Shown here piece by piece: positions 16,398-25,340 of a stretch of DNA of 64,000 bases (positions are counted from its first letter, which is position 1; each line of letters starts with the position of its first letter). Position numbers and translations under genes: made by a program. The notes beneath the pieces were generated by a model. That model did no database searches. It was not told the origin of the DNA and saw only the letters and a list, made by a program, of their open reading frames with translations. Source of the DNA: JBDTSW01 sp963799815 (GTDB lineage: Bacteria > Actinomycetota > Thermoleophilia > Solirubrobacterales > 70-9). The stretch covers positions 1 through 64,000 of the forward strand of contig CAWCYG010000001.1 in NCBI GenBank assembly GCA_963799815.1, written 5' to 3'.

Positions 16398-17903
16398 ATG
16401 AAGCAGCTCACGAGCCTCGACGCGCAGTTCCTGGCCCTCGAGAACACGCGGCAGACCGGCCACTTCGCCGGGCTCGCGATCCTCGATCCCTCGACGGCGC
16501 CGGGTGGAAAGCTCGAGCTCGAGGACATCGAGCGTCTGCTCATCGAGCGAATGCCGCTTCTTCCTCCGCTGCGCCGGCGCCTGGAGACGGTCCCCCTCAA
16601 CCTCGACTACCCCTACTGGGTGGAGGACACCGAGTTCGACCTCGACTTTCACCTGCGCGAGCTGGCCCTGCCGGACCCCGGGACCGACGAGAAGCTTGCC
16701 GAGCAGGTCGCGCGCCTGGTGGCGCGCCCGCTCGACCGCTCGCGACCGCTCTGGGAGCTCTATCTCATCCATGGCCTCGAGAGCAACCGGGCTGCGCTCC
16801 TTACGAAGATCCACCACGCGCTCATCGACGGGCTCTCCGGCGCCGAGATCATGGGCATCCTCTACGACCTCGAGCCAGAGGGCAGGGCGGAGCTTCCGGA
16901 GCCGACGAAGCTGAGACACACCCGCATGCCGACCGATCTGGAGATGCTCGCGCGCGGGCTGGCCGGGATCCCGAAGTACCCGATCCGCGCCCTGCGTTCC
17001 CTGCCCGCTGCGCTCCCGAACCTCGACGAGACCCCCTTCGGCAACCTGCCGGGCGGCGTCACGGTCGCGAGGGCCTCCGAACGCGTCCTCAAGGCGATCG
17101 GGCGCGACGGCGATGGGCGTGAGCGCACGGACCTAAGAGCGCCGAAGACTCCCTTCAACGGCAAGATCTCGCCTCACCGCCGCTTCGCGTTCGGCCGCCT
17201 CTCGCTCGATCAGGTCAAGGCGATCAAGAACGAGCATGCCTGCACGGTGAACGACGTGGTGATCGCGATCTGCACGGGCGCCGTTCGCCGCTGGCTGATC
17301 GAGCAAGGGGAGCTGCCGGGGGATCCGCTGGTGGCGCAGGTGCCGGTTTCCGTGCGAACCGACGAGCAGACCGGGACCTACGGCAACCGGATCATGCTGA
17401 TGCGAGCGCCGATCTTCACCGACGAGCACGATCCGGTGAGGCGACTCCAGCGAACGCATGACGCTCTCAGCGTGATGAAGGAGCGCCATCGAGCACTGCC
17501 CGCGGAGCTGCTTAAGGACGCCAACCACTTCATCCCCCCCGCGGTCTTCGCCCGCGCGGCCCACGCGACCTTCGGCCTTGCCGCGTCGGGCCGCGGGCGG
17601 CCGACGTGGAATCTGGTGATCTCCAATGTCCCTGGCCCGCAATTCCCGATCTACTGCGCCGGCGCGCAGCTCGTCGCCAACTATCCGGTCTCCGTGATCA
17701 CCGACGGCATGGGCCTGAACATCACGGTCATGAGCTATTTGGGCCGCCTCGACTTCGGCATCGTCGCCGATCGCGAGCAGATGCCCGACCTGTGGAATCT
17801 GATCGGCTTCCTCGCCGACTCGCTCGAGGAGCTGCGACCACAGCACCAGCGCCGCCGTGGCAGGGGGGCAGCGAAGAGCACGACGGCCGGGACGGGCCCC
17901 TAG
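16398..17903 (+). CDS. wax ester synthase/diacylglycerol acyltransferase (WS/DGAT)
   Basis: Bifunctional acyltransferase that joins acyl-CoA to diacylglycerol or long-chain alcohols, making triacylglycerol or wax esters for storage. The catalytic motif is HHALIDG at residues 139-145 (KIHHALIDGLSGAE). The PLW motif (SRPLWELYLIHGLE) and the C-terminal NLVISNVPGPQFPIYCAGA, with GMGLNITVMSYLGRLDFGIV, are all present. About 501 residues from ATG 16398 (GTG 16392 adds two). Full length, membrane-associated without transmembrane helices. Divergent from a desaturase. Confidence 0.93.
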   Translation: MKQLTSLDAQFLALENTRQTGHFAGLAILDPSTAPGGKLELEDIERLLIERMPLLPPLRRRLETVPLNLDYPYWVEDTEFDLDFHLRELALPDPGTDEKLAEQVARLVARPLDRSRPLWELYLIHGLESNRAALLTKIHHALIDGLSGAEIMGILYDLEPEGRAELPEPTKLRHTRMPTDLEMLARGLAGIPKYPIRALRSLPAALPNLDETPFGNLPGGVTVARASERVLKAIGRDGDGRERTDLRAPKTPFNGKISPHRRFAFGRLSLDQVKAIKNEHACTVNDVVIAICTGAVRRWLIEQGELPGDPLVAQVPVSVRTDEQTGTYGNRIMLMRAPIFTDEHDPVRRLQRTHDALSVMKERHRALPAELLKDANHFIPPAVFARAAHATFGLAASGRGRPTWNLVISNVPGPQFPIYCAGAQLVANYPVSVITDGMGLNITVMSYLGRLDFGIVADREQMPDLWNLIGFLADSLEELRPQHQRRRGRGAAKSTTAGTGP

Positions 17904-17915
17904 GGCCTTCTGCTC

Positions 17916-18779
17916 GTGGCACGGCCGCTCCTCGTCGTCGACACGCCGTCGATGCTCTACCGAGCCTTCCACGCGCTGCCGAGCTCGATCAAGGGCGCCG
18001 ACGGCAAACCGGTCAACGCGCTGCTGGGTGCCGCCAACCTGATTCTCCGAGAGGTTGAGAGGCATCCTCCCCGCGCCGTCGTCCTGTGCTTCGGGCCGGA
18101 CGCAGCCACCTATCGGGTCGAGCTCTTCGCGGGCTACCACGCGCAGCGCCCTGAGATGCCCGACGACCTCCAGCCCCAGTGGGCGCGCTCCCGAGAGTTC
18201 TTCGAGGCTTTCGGCTGGACCGTCTACGAACACGATTCGCTCGAGGCCGACGACCTGCTCGGGACGCTCGCCCGCAAGGAGGCCGAGGCCGGCGGCAGCG
18301 CGCTGATCCTGACCGGCGACCGCGACATGTTCCAGTGCGCCACCGGGAAGGTCAGGGTGCTCTACACGAGCACCGGGGGGCCGCAGGGCGCGCAGCTCAT
18401 CCGACCCAAGGAGGTCCGCGAGCGTTACGGCATCGCGCCGGAGCTGGTGCCGGACTTCATCGCGCTGCGGGGCGATCCTTCCGATGGGATCCCCGGCGCC
18501 AAGGGCGTCGGCGAGAAAACGGCCGCCGAGCTCCTCCTGCGCCACGGGTCGCTGGAGGGCGTGCTCGACAACGCGATCGCCGAGTCGCGCCCGAAGCTGC
18601 GCAACGCGTTGATCGAGCAGCACGACGAGCTGCTCGCCTTCAAGGACATGGCCACCCTCCGTGATGCGGGCGTCGACCCGCCACCAGATGCTCCCACCGA
18701 CTTTGAGGGAGCGGCCGAGGCGGCGGAGGAGTTCGGCATGAACCGGCTCGCCGAACGACTCAAAAAGGCCGCGGCATGA
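17916..18779 (+). CDS. 5'-3' exonuclease (DNA polymerase I N-domain/FEN-like)
   Basis: 287-residue stand-alone PIN/H3TH 5' nuclease, equivalent to the N-terminal domain of DNA polymerase I. The sequence begins with VVDTPSMLYRAFHALPSS and continues with acidic metal ligands in HDSLEADDLLGTLA and ALILTGDRDMFQCA. The helix-hairpin-helix LRGDPSDGIPGAKGVGEKTA binds the DNA backbone. It removes RNA primers or flaps in repair and replication. GTG 17916 starts 12 bp after the WS/DGAT stop. Next gene follows after 9 bp, so they may be cotranscribed. Confidence 0.92.
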   Translation: MARPLLVVDTPSMLYRAFHALPSSIKGADGKPVNALLGAANLILREVERHPPRAVVLCFGPDAATYRVELFAGYHAQRPEMPDDLQPQWARSREFFEAFGWTVYEHDSLEADDLLGTLARKEAEAGGSALILTGDRDMFQCATGKVRVLYTSTGGPQGAQLIRPKEVRERYGIAPELVPDFIALRGDPSDGIPGAKGVGEKTAAELLLRHGSLEGVLDNAIAESRPKLRNALIEQHDELLAFKDMATLRDAGVDPPPDAPTDFEGAAEAAEEFGMNRLAERLKKAAA

Positions 18780-18788
18780 GAGGCTTCC

Positions 18789-19088
18789 ATGATGGGACTG
18801 GGTGACAGCCTCAACCGAATCGGCAAGGTGCTCGGCGGCGAGGCACACGCCGACGGCGAGGCCGAGCTGCACCTCGGTGACGCACGCTTCGACGACTGGA
18901 CCGTCATCCGCGACTTCTCCGATCTGGAAGCCGCCCGCGCCTGGCGCCAGACCCTGACGGAGGGCGGCGTCGACTCCGTCCTCACCGCCGACTGGGCCCT
19001 GGACGAGTTCGGCAAGGGGGACGTCGCGCTGCGAGTGCCGCCAGGGCGGGCGAGCGAGGCCGAGGAGCTGTTCGACGAGCCGGAGTAG
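18789..19088 (+). CDS. DUF2007-like small protein
   Basis: 99-residue acidic protein. The C-terminal 60 residues (WTVIRDFSDLEAARAWRQTL, SVLTADWALDEFGKGDVALR, VPPGRASEAEELFDE) fit the DUF2007 'signal-transducing' fold: a strand, a helix that covers residue positions for 'source and target', and the VP..xA..L end. The N-terminal 30 residues are a Gly-rich lead. Nine bases after the exonuclease gene on the same strand, likely one operon. Two adjacent ATGs (18789, 18792) could serve as start. Function unknown. Confidence 0.6.
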   Translation: MMGLGDSLNRIGKVLGGEAHADGEAELHLGDARFDDWTVIRDFSDLEAARAWRQTLTEGGVDSVLTADWALDEFGKGDVALRVPPGRASEAEELFDEPE

Positions 19089-19140
19089 GGCCGCGAGGCC
19101 GGGCGGACTCCCTGCAATGCCGTTGTTCGTCCTTTGCCGG

Positions 19141-19473
19141 CTACTTCCCAAACCACGGAAACGGCAGCTCGAACCGAAAGTGCCCCGGCTCCAGGTCCGA
19201 GACCAGCGGCACCCTCAGCCTGCGCGCGATCCGGTAGGCCCATGCGTACGGCCAGGGAACCGGCAACGCCGTCGCGAAACGGCTCACGGTGCCGTCCTTG
19301 GCCTCCACCTCGATCGTCGCCTCCGAGATCGGGACGATGATCCCCCTCGGATGCCCGACGCTCAGGAGCCGCACGAGCTTCGGGCCTCCGCCGCCGAGGA
19401 CGCGGCGAATCTCGCGCACGGCCGCGCGAATGCGGAAGGGATTCAAGAGCTGCAGGCGGCCCACCGTCAACAA
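19141..19473 (-). CDS. hypothetical protein, 110 aa
   Basis: Small basic protein convergent with the preceding gene. It has a helical N-terminus (LLNPFRIRAAVREIRRVLGG) and then beta-like segments (GIIVPISEATIEVEAKDGTV). The end, HFRFELPFPWFGK, is aromatic. No signal peptide, membrane helix or known motif. Codon use is like the neighbours and the frame is clean over its length, so I take it as a real gene of unknown role. Confidence 0.55.
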   Translation of the reverse strand: MLTVGRLQLLNPFRIRAAVREIRRVLGGGGPKLVRLLSVGHPRGIIVPISEATIEVEAKDGTVSRFATALPVPWPYAWAYRIARRLRVPLVSDLEPGHFRFELPFPWFGK

Positions 19474-19496
19474 CTACCCACCACGTAGGGGCTGAC

Positions 19497-22259
19497 TCAG
19501 AGGACGGCCGAGAGCACCGGGATGCCGGCTGCTTGGAGGGCGGGCAGCAGCTCCGGGCCGTAGGAGAGGTCGCGGAGCTCGACTTGGTTTGGATTGGGCA
19601 CGGTCACGAACGCCGACGTGCCGACCTGGGTGACGGTGGCGCCAATCACGCCGAGGCCGCTGATCACCTCGATCGCCCGGCTGCCCTGTGCCGCTGGGAC
19701 CTCGAGCCGAAGCGGCTGGCCGGGTCCGATCGGCTGGGGCACGGTTGAGCGGGCCTTGGCGACATCGGCCGCGGCCGCCTTCGAGGTCACATCGCGCCCC
19801 TTTGCGAACTGGCTCTCAGGGTAGGCAAGCGCGTTGGCGATCAGGAGCTGCGTGCCCTCTGTGAAGGCCCTGTAGTTGGGCTCGCCGGAGAAGAGCACCA
19901 CGCGCCCGTCGCCGAACTCCTCGTCCACAAGTGCCGCGCTTCCCTCGAGGATCTCGGTGCCGCGAGCGAATCCGGAGACGAACCAATCGGGACCCTGCTC
20001 GGGATAGCTCGCGGCGACTGAGCCGTCGGTCGCCGGCACCAGCACGTCCTCGCCGAGGTTGAACTGGTAGGCGAAGTCGGGTGCGGCCAGGGTCAGGGGG
20101 CTCTCGTCGTCGAGGTCGATCCGGAACAGCGAGCCCGGGACCTGTAGCCCCCGGGCCCGCTCGAAGCGGGCCGACGTGAGGCCGTGCTCTGAAGCCCAGG
20201 CGCTGCCGCCTGTGGCGCCGAAGCGGTTCCAGCCGATGAAGAGGCCGCCGTTGTGCACCCAGCGGCGGACCTGCTTCGCCGCCTTGTCCAGCTGGCCCAC
20301 GGCCGTGCCTGTGATCAGGAGCGTGCCGTAGTCGCCATCTCGGAGGGCGCCGTCCTTGATCTCCTCGCCCGTCAGAACATCGAACGGGATCTTCCAGACC
20401 TCCTTCAACATGAAGCGGAAGTGCCCACGCGACTCCCCGGCGTTGGAGACCAGCGCGAGCTTGCGGTCGGTGACCGGCTCGCCGTCCGGCGCGGTTCCTG
20501 AACCCGCGCTGACGTCGAGCGTGAACTCCTCGGCGGCGTCGGTGACCGCGGCTGTCGCGCTGCCCGGCGCGATGAACGTCCCCTCTTCGAGCTGATCGGC
20601 GAAGGGCTCGTTCAGACGCTCCACCGCAACCCCATCGCGCGCGAGGTCGAGCGCGGCGGCGACCGCCTTGCCGGTGTCGCCCTCCCAGGTGTAGTAGGTG
20701 GCCGCTCCCGGCTCGACCGAACCGTCTGGAACCGACGTGACCGCCGTCGCCTCGGGGTCCACCTCGGCGGCGTTGAAGCCGGCGTCCTCCAGATTCATGA
20801 GCAATGGGTTCGACCATGCGGTTACGTCGTAGAAGTAGGGGAAGGGGACGTAGCTCTCCTCGCCGAGCATCGCCTCGATCCAGTGCTTTTGCGGCTGCGC
20901 CATCGGAATCCAGTAGGTGCCGGCCGGTAGTTCCTCGGCGCCCGGGTCCCGCCCGTAGCGCTCGAAGTCGGAGAGGTCGAGCTCGTCATCTAGGCGGTAG
21001 ACCTCGACCCCGGTCGAGATCAGGCGGTCGAGCAGCTCGGACACGTCGGAGAACTGACTGTCGCCGGGGATGAAGTAGTTGCGAATCGTTCGGTCGGGGA
21101 CCTCGAAGCGGACCTCGTTCTCCGGCTGCACGACCTCGTTTGGCTCGAGCTGCCCGGCCTCACCCTGCGCGAGCGCATCAACATGTGCGTCGTAGAGCTC
21201 GCCGAGGATCTGCTCCTTGTTCTCAGCCGCCTCCTGCAGGCTTCGCCAGCCGGCGACACGCTGCTCTCTCACCTTGATCGGGTAGGGGTCGTATCCGCCC
21301 TTCTCAAAGGTCATCCCCGCGGCGGTGAACGCCATCGCGGGCACCGTGTCCCCATAGCCCATGTAGAAGAGGTCGTAGACCGAGTAGTTGAAGTAGTCCC
21401 AGGTCGTCGGTGACGGCTCGGAGGGATCGCGTCGCGAGTCGAACTCGTCCTGGAGGGAGGCGCCGTAGATGTCGTTGATCCACCCAACCGCCTCGGATGA
21501 GAGCTCGTGATGAATCGGGTCGGCGTTCGGCGGGAAGAAGTACCGGGTGCCGCTCATCTCGTGGGCGTCGATGAAGAGGACCGGCGGGTAGTCGGCGAGC
21601 AGGTCCATCTTGCCGTCGGTCTCGGGCTGGGTCCGGGCGAACCAGTCCCGGTTCATGTCGAAGTAGTAGCGGTTGGTGCGGAACCCGCGCCTGCGTCCAT
21701 ACGGGTTCTGGACGGGCATGATCCCGATCAGTAGCTCGTCGCGGAGCTCCTGCGCCTCGCAGTCGATCCGCGCCGCGAGCTGGTAGAGGATCAAGGCGGC
21801 GGCGTCGGCTCCCGAGGGCTCGTTCCCGTGAACATTCGCGGCGTACCAGACGATCGCCTTGCTGTCGGAGGCAAGTGTCGCGGCCTCCTCGGAGTCGGTC
21901 ACGCGCGGATCACGGAGGGCCTTGTTCGCGTCGATGACGGTATTGGGGTCGGCGACGTCATCGGCGTCGCCGGCGATCGCGTAAATGAGCGGGTCCCCTG
22001 CGTCGTTCGTCGCGTACTCGCCAACCGCCACGCGGTCGCTTTGTGAGTCGACGAGCTCGAAGTAGTCGTAGAGCTGCCGCACCGACGCCTTGCGCTGGCC
22101 GAACTCCGGGATGCCCTCAGCCGGTGAGGTGATGCCGTCCTCGTAGACGGGATCGCCGGGAGGACAACCGTCGCCTCCCGCCGCGGCGGCCGAGCTGGGC
22201 GCTGCGAGAGCCGCCGCGAGCGCGGCCGCCGCTACGCAGGTGCGCCTGAGGCTCCTCAC
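19497..22259 (-). CDS. secreted M14-family zinc carboxypeptidase, large form
   Basis: About 920 residues from GTG 22259 (GTG 22277 also possible), starting with a signal peptide (RRTCVAAAALAAALAAPSSA). The peptidase M14 domain covers about residues 45-420. Zinc ligands are visible in ANVHGNEPSGADAA (HxxE) and LFIDAHEMSGTRYFF (His), with substrate-side NPYGRRRGFRTNRYY and MNRDW. The remaining ~500 residues include a glutamine-amidotransferase/ThuA-like beta-alpha fold (LALVSNAGESRGHFRFMLKE, GTLLITGTAVGQLDKAAKQV) and a C-terminal beta region. Probably an extracellular peptidase or amidase; substrate unknown. It overlaps no neighbour, and the gene to its right is on the same strand. Confidence 0.85.
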   Translation of the reverse strand: MRSLRRTCVAAAALAAALAAPSSAAAAGGDGCPPGDPVYEDGITSPAEGIPEFGQRKASVRQLYDYFELVDSQSDRVAVGEYATNDAGDPLIYAIAGDADDVADPNTVIDANKALRDPRVTDSEEAATLASDSKAIVWYAANVHGNEPSGADAAALILYQLAARIDCEAQELRDELLIGIMPVQNPYGRRRGFRTNRYYFDMNRDWFARTQPETDGKMDLLADYPPVLFIDAHEMSGTRYFFPPNADPIHHELSSEAVGWINDIYGASLQDEFDSRRDPSEPSPTTWDYFNYSVYDLFYMGYGDTVPAMAFTAAGMTFEKGGYDPYPIKVREQRVAGWRSLQEAAENKEQILGELYDAHVDALAQGEAGQLEPNEVVQPENEVRFEVPDRTIRNYFIPGDSQFSDVSELLDRLISTGVEVYRLDDELDLSDFERYGRDPGAEELPAGTYWIPMAQPQKHWIEAMLGEESYVPFPYFYDVTAWSNPLLMNLEDAGFNAAEVDPEATAVTSVPDGSVEPGAATYYTWEGDTGKAVAAALDLARDGVAVERLNEPFADQLEEGTFIAPGSATAAVTDAAEEFTLDVSAGSGTAPDGEPVTDRKLALVSNAGESRGHFRFMLKEVWKIPFDVLTGEEIKDGALRDGDYGTLLITGTAVGQLDKAAKQVRRWVHNGGLFIGWNRFGATGGSAWASEHGLTSARFERARGLQVPGSLFRIDLDDESPLTLAAPDFAYQFNLGEDVLVPATDGSVAASYPEQGPDWFVSGFARGTEILEGSAALVDEEFGDGRVVLFSGEPNYRAFTEGTQLLIANALAYPESQFAKGRDVTSKAAAADVAKARSTVPQPIGPGQPLRLEVPAAQGSRAIEVISGLGVIGATVTQVGTSAFVTVPNPNQVELRDLSYGPELLPALQAAGIPVLSAVL

Positions 22260-22290
22260 CGACGCGAGTCTAATCACTGCTGAACGAGCT

Positions 22291-23403
22291 TCAGGGTTCG
22301 ACGCGAGCGGACTCGCGCACCAGGAACTCCAAGAGGCCGCGCATCCCCTCCTCCTCGTGCACACGGAGCTGGATGTCGGCGCCGGAGCCCTGCTCCAGGA
22401 TCGCTTCGATATGTGCGAGCTCGGCCTCGCAGCCGAGCTCCGAAGCCACGCTCGCGGCCTCCTCCATGCACTCGCGTGCGAGCTCGCGGGCCTCGACGGG
22501 GAGCGAGTTTCGATTGAGGAGCTTGGCATCGAGCCCACGGCGGGTGGCCTGGAAGCTCGACTCGGCGAGAGCCTCGCGCGAGGGGATGCTGTCCTGGCTC
22601 CGTCCCGCCTCGATGCGCACGAGGCAGTGCACGAGGGCCGAGATCGCGGCCGCCGAGCGCAGGTCGAACTGGGTGTCGGCGGCGCGGATCTCGATCGTGC
22701 CCAGGCCCGGATGGATGCGGGCGTCCCACCAGATGTGCGTGGGGTCGTTAAGCCCTGCGGCCGCACAGACCTCGCGCGTCACCTTCGAGAACTCGGCGAA
22801 GTCCGCGAACTCAGGGGCCATCGCGGCCCGTGGGTAGCTGCGAAAGATGACGGTCCGCGAGCTGGCGAGCCCAGAGTCCTCGCCAAACCAGAACGGCGAG
22901 TTCGCGGCGAGGGCGTTGATCAGCGGGATATGGGTGCGAATGCCGTTGTAGGCCTGCACCGCCGTCTGCTCGTCCGGCATCCCAACGTGGATGTGCTGGC
23001 CGCAGATCGGGGTGCGCAGGACACCCTTGAGCGCATCCTCGATCTCGGTGTAGCGGTCGGTGCGGTAGATGCCGGCCTCCCCGGGTTTGGCGTTCGGGTG
23101 TACGCCCGCTCCGATGACCCTTGCGCCGGACTCGACCAGCTCCTTGCGTACCGCCCGGAGAGCGTCCACCGCCTCGGCGGCGTTCGCGGAGATCTCGGAG
23201 CGCGACTCGACCATCGCCTGGAAGAGCTCGCCCGTGACGTCGCCATCCTCCGGTTCGGCGTCGCCCAGCACCTCCGCGCTCTCGTCGACGAGCTCGTTGT
23301 CCGCCCCCACCAACAGAAGCTCCTCCTCCACCCCCAGAACGAAGGGCGGTTCCGAGCCGAAGTTGGCCGCCCACAGATCCCCGGCTGTCGGAGTGAGCGT
23401 CAC
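22291..23403 (-). CDS. carboxylate-amine ligase of the YbdK/GCS2 family
   Basis: 370-residue ATP-grasp-like ligase of the glutamate-cysteine ligase type 2 (YbdK) family. The start FGSEPPFVLGVEEELLLV and the ESRSEISANAAEAVDAL segment are typical. CGQHIHVGMPDEQTAVQ and IWWDARIHPGLGTIEIRAAD match the catalytic core. It condenses glutamate, or another carboxylate, with an amine using ATP; the precise product is not determinable. GTG 23403 gives the family-standard N-terminus; an open frame continues upstream but has no homology. Divergent from an EEP-family gene with a 75-bp gap. Confidence 0.9.
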   Translation of the reverse strand: MTLTPTAGDLWAANFGSEPPFVLGVEEELLLVGADNELVDESAEVLGDAEPEDGDVTGELFQAMVESRSEISANAAEAVDALRAVRKELVESGARVIGAGVHPNAKPGEAGIYRTDRYTEIEDALKGVLRTPICGQHIHVGMPDEQTAVQAYNGIRTHIPLINALAANSPFWFGEDSGLASSRTVIFRSYPRAAMAPEFADFAEFSKVTREVCAAAGLNDPTHIWWDARIHPGLGTIEIRAADTQFDLRSAAAISALVHCLVRIEAGRSQDSIPSREALAESSFQATRRGLDAKLLNRNSLPVEARELARECMEEAASVASELGCEAELAHIEAILEQGSGADIQLRVHEEEGMRGLLEFLVRESARVEP

Positions 23404-23478
23404 CGCTTCGCATTGTGACCCGTTTCGCCCCGATGCGCTCGCGCGAGCCGTCAGATCGTCAGAGCAGACTGGACCACC

Positions 23479-24270
23479 GTGCTTGTGAAGCTGCTCACCT
23501 GGAACGTCGCCGGGCGCACGAAGCTGCTTGGCCAGCAGATGGCAGCAGTCGTGCGCCAGGAGGCCGACCTCGTGTGTCTGCAGGAGATACGCCCGAGCAC
23601 AGCGCCGCGCTGGCGGCGGGCGCTTGCCGCGGCCGGTCTGGTCCACTCGCTGGACTCGAGTGAGTTCGCCGACGGACGAAGGCTCTTCAACCTCACGGCC
23701 AGCCGCTGGGAGCTCTACGAGCTGCCGCCGCTGGGCGCGCCGCAGCCGGAGCGGGCTCTCTGCGCCGTGTCCGACTCCCCAACGGGGTTGATCGAGCTCG
23801 TGAACGCCCACATCCCGCCGGCGCGAGCCGGGAGCCTGGTGAAGGTGGAGACGTGCGAGGCGCTGCACGAGCGGCTCGCGCGGCCTGCCGGGCGCCACCG
23901 CATCCTCTGTGGCGACCTCAACACCCCGCGCCGCGAGTCAACTGAGGGCGAGGCCGAGACATTCGCCTCCAACCATCCGCGGTGGGAGGCGCGCTGGGAC
24001 GCTGCCGAGCGATCGGTGCTCTCAGGCCTCGCCGAGTGGGATCTGCGCGACGCCTTCCGGGCGCTGCACGGCTGGGAGCGCGGTGATGTGAGCTGGGTCA
24101 TGCACACCCGCGCGCGGCGCAAGTCCGGCCATCGACTCGACCACGTCCTCAGTTCAGCGGGACTCCAGCCCGTTCACTGCGACTATCAGCACGGCTGGCG
24201 GGAAGCCGGGCTCTCGGACCACTCCGCCCTCGAGGCGATCTTCGATCCGATGGCGAGTCTCGGGCACTGA
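23479..24270 (+). CDS. endonuclease/exonuclease/phosphatase family hydrolase
   Basis: 263-residue EEP-fold metal hydrolase (exonuclease III/DNase I-like). Family motifs in order: LLTWNVAGR, ADLVCLQEIRPS (catalytic Glu), VNAHIPPARAG, HRILCGDLNTPR (Asp/Asn) and the C-terminal RLDHVLSSAG with GLSDHSALEA (catalytic Asp-His). No signal peptide, so probably cytosolic nuclease or phosphodiesterase. The start at 23479 could be replaced by nearby downstream codons, but the first strand requires residues from about position 4. Divergent from the carboxylate-amine ligase. Confidence 0.88.
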   Translation: MLVKLLTWNVAGRTKLLGQQMAAVVRQEADLVCLQEIRPSTAPRWRRALAAAGLVHSLDSSEFADGRRLFNLTASRWELYELPPLGAPQPERALCAVSDSPTGLIELVNAHIPPARAGSLVKVETCEALHERLARPAGRHRILCGDLNTPRRESTEGEAETFASNHPRWEARWDAAERSVLSGLAEWDLRDAFRALHGWERGDVSWVMHTRARRKSGHRLDHVLSSAGLQPVHCDYQHGWREAGLSDHSALEAIFDPMASLGH

Positions 24271-24428
24271 AGGGGCAAGGGTCCCGGGCCCACATGCGGC
24301 TCCTTTGGCGCACGAGTCCCGCCTGCCGAGACCGGCGCGCCAATAGCGCTGGCCGGTTCGTGGTCAACTCACGCCCGAGCGGGACGCCGGTGCGCCTGCA
24401 CTCTGCGGCGAGCCGTCGCCGGCCGCTG

Positions 24429-25325
24429 CTAACGCAGCGCGGCCGCGTCCCGCTCGAGGCGGGCGAGCGTTTCGTCGTCGCAGGTCGCGAAGAACGAGCC
24501 AACGGCGTCGACCAGGTGGTTCATCGAGTCGGCCGCGAACAGGACCGGCTGGTACTTCGTGATGTCGTAGTCGATCGACGCCATCGCGTGGAAGTCGATC
24601 GGACGGATCTCCATCGCCCGGAACTCCTCGATCTCGCCGTAGGACGAGAGGATTCCCGCGCCGTACGCGCGCAGCTCACCGTCCTCCCAGACGACTCCGA
24701 ACTCGATCGTGAACCAGAACACGTCGGCCACCATCTGCAGCCCCTCGGGCGTCTCCGCCCGGCGAGCTGCCTCGCCAGCGAGGCGGTTGAGCTCGGCGAA
24801 CTCCTCGTCGGCGAGCAGGTGGCCATGGCCGATGACCTCGTGAATCAGGTCTGGCTCGGGCGTGTAGAGCGGTGCCGCGTGATGCCGCACGTACTGGGTC
24901 GAGTGAAAGCGCCGGTCGGCGAGTGAGCCGTAGAACTCATCTAGCGGAACGATGCCGGCTGCGGGCACGTACTCGAACCCGCTCAGCGGCCGGAGGTTGG
25001 CCGTCACCTCGTTTAGCTGCGGGATGCGGTCGCGCGGCAGGTCGAGCGCCGTCACGGCCTCGCGAAAGGGGCGGCAGGCGTAGCGCTCATGCTTCGGGGC
25101 GAGCTCGCGGCAGACGGTGCGCCAGACCTCGTGCTCGGCCTCCGTGTAGTCGATCTGGGGAATCGGATCGCCGGGGCTCCAAGCGAGAGCAGCCGCCGCG
25201 ATGGCGTTGCGGCGCTCGCGGTAGGCGGTGTCGTTTACCCCCGGGTGGTCGTCCCCGAGGTGGACCGTCACCTCCCCGTCGTCGCCGGTCGTGACCGGTG
25301 AGTAGAGCTGTGCCTCCTCGAACAT
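24429..25325 (-). CDS. phhA: phenylalanine 4-monooxygenase (biopterin-dependent)
   Basis: 298-residue aromatic amino-acid hydroxylase that converts phenylalanine to tyrosine with O2 and tetrahydropterin. The iron ligands are His162 and His167 (HEVIGHGH) and Glu208 (FWFTIEFG), all in the standard spacing. The PRPFHSTQY-like DRRFHSTQYVRH segment is also present. Length matches bacterial PheOH. Third gene of the run hppD-hmgA-phhA (15-bp gap to hmgA), which ties it to catabolism rather than tyrosine supply. No pterin carbinolamine dehydratase gene is nearby. Confidence 0.93.
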   Translation of the reverse strand: MFEEAQLYSPVTTGDDGEVTVHLGDDHPGVNDTAYRERRNAIAAAALAWSPGDPIPQIDYTEAEHEVWRTVCRELAPKHERYACRPFREAVTALDLPRDRIPQLNEVTANLRPLSGFEYVPAAGIVPLDEFYGSLADRRFHSTQYVRHHAAPLYTPEPDLIHEVIGHGHLLADEEFAELNRLAGEAARRAETPEGLQMVADVFWFTIEFGVVWEDGELRAYGAGILSSYGEIEEFRAMEIRPIDFHAMASIDYDITKYQPVLFAADSMNHLVDAVGSFFATCDDETLARLERDAAALR

Positions 25326-25340
25326 CGAAGTCTCCTTCCG

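Noticed and set aside
17133..19151. 672-aa open frame on the minus strand
   Set aside because: It runs antisense to WS/DGAT, the exonuclease and DUF2007 genes, whose motifs are unambiguous; the antisense translation is His/Arg/Leu-rich without motifs, as expected of G/C-rich shadow frames.
22260..22766. N-terminal extension of the M14 peptidase frame by about 170 residues
   Set aside because: The extra residues are Arg/Ser/Pro-rich and overlap the ligase gene antisense; a normal signal peptide begins at GTG 22259.
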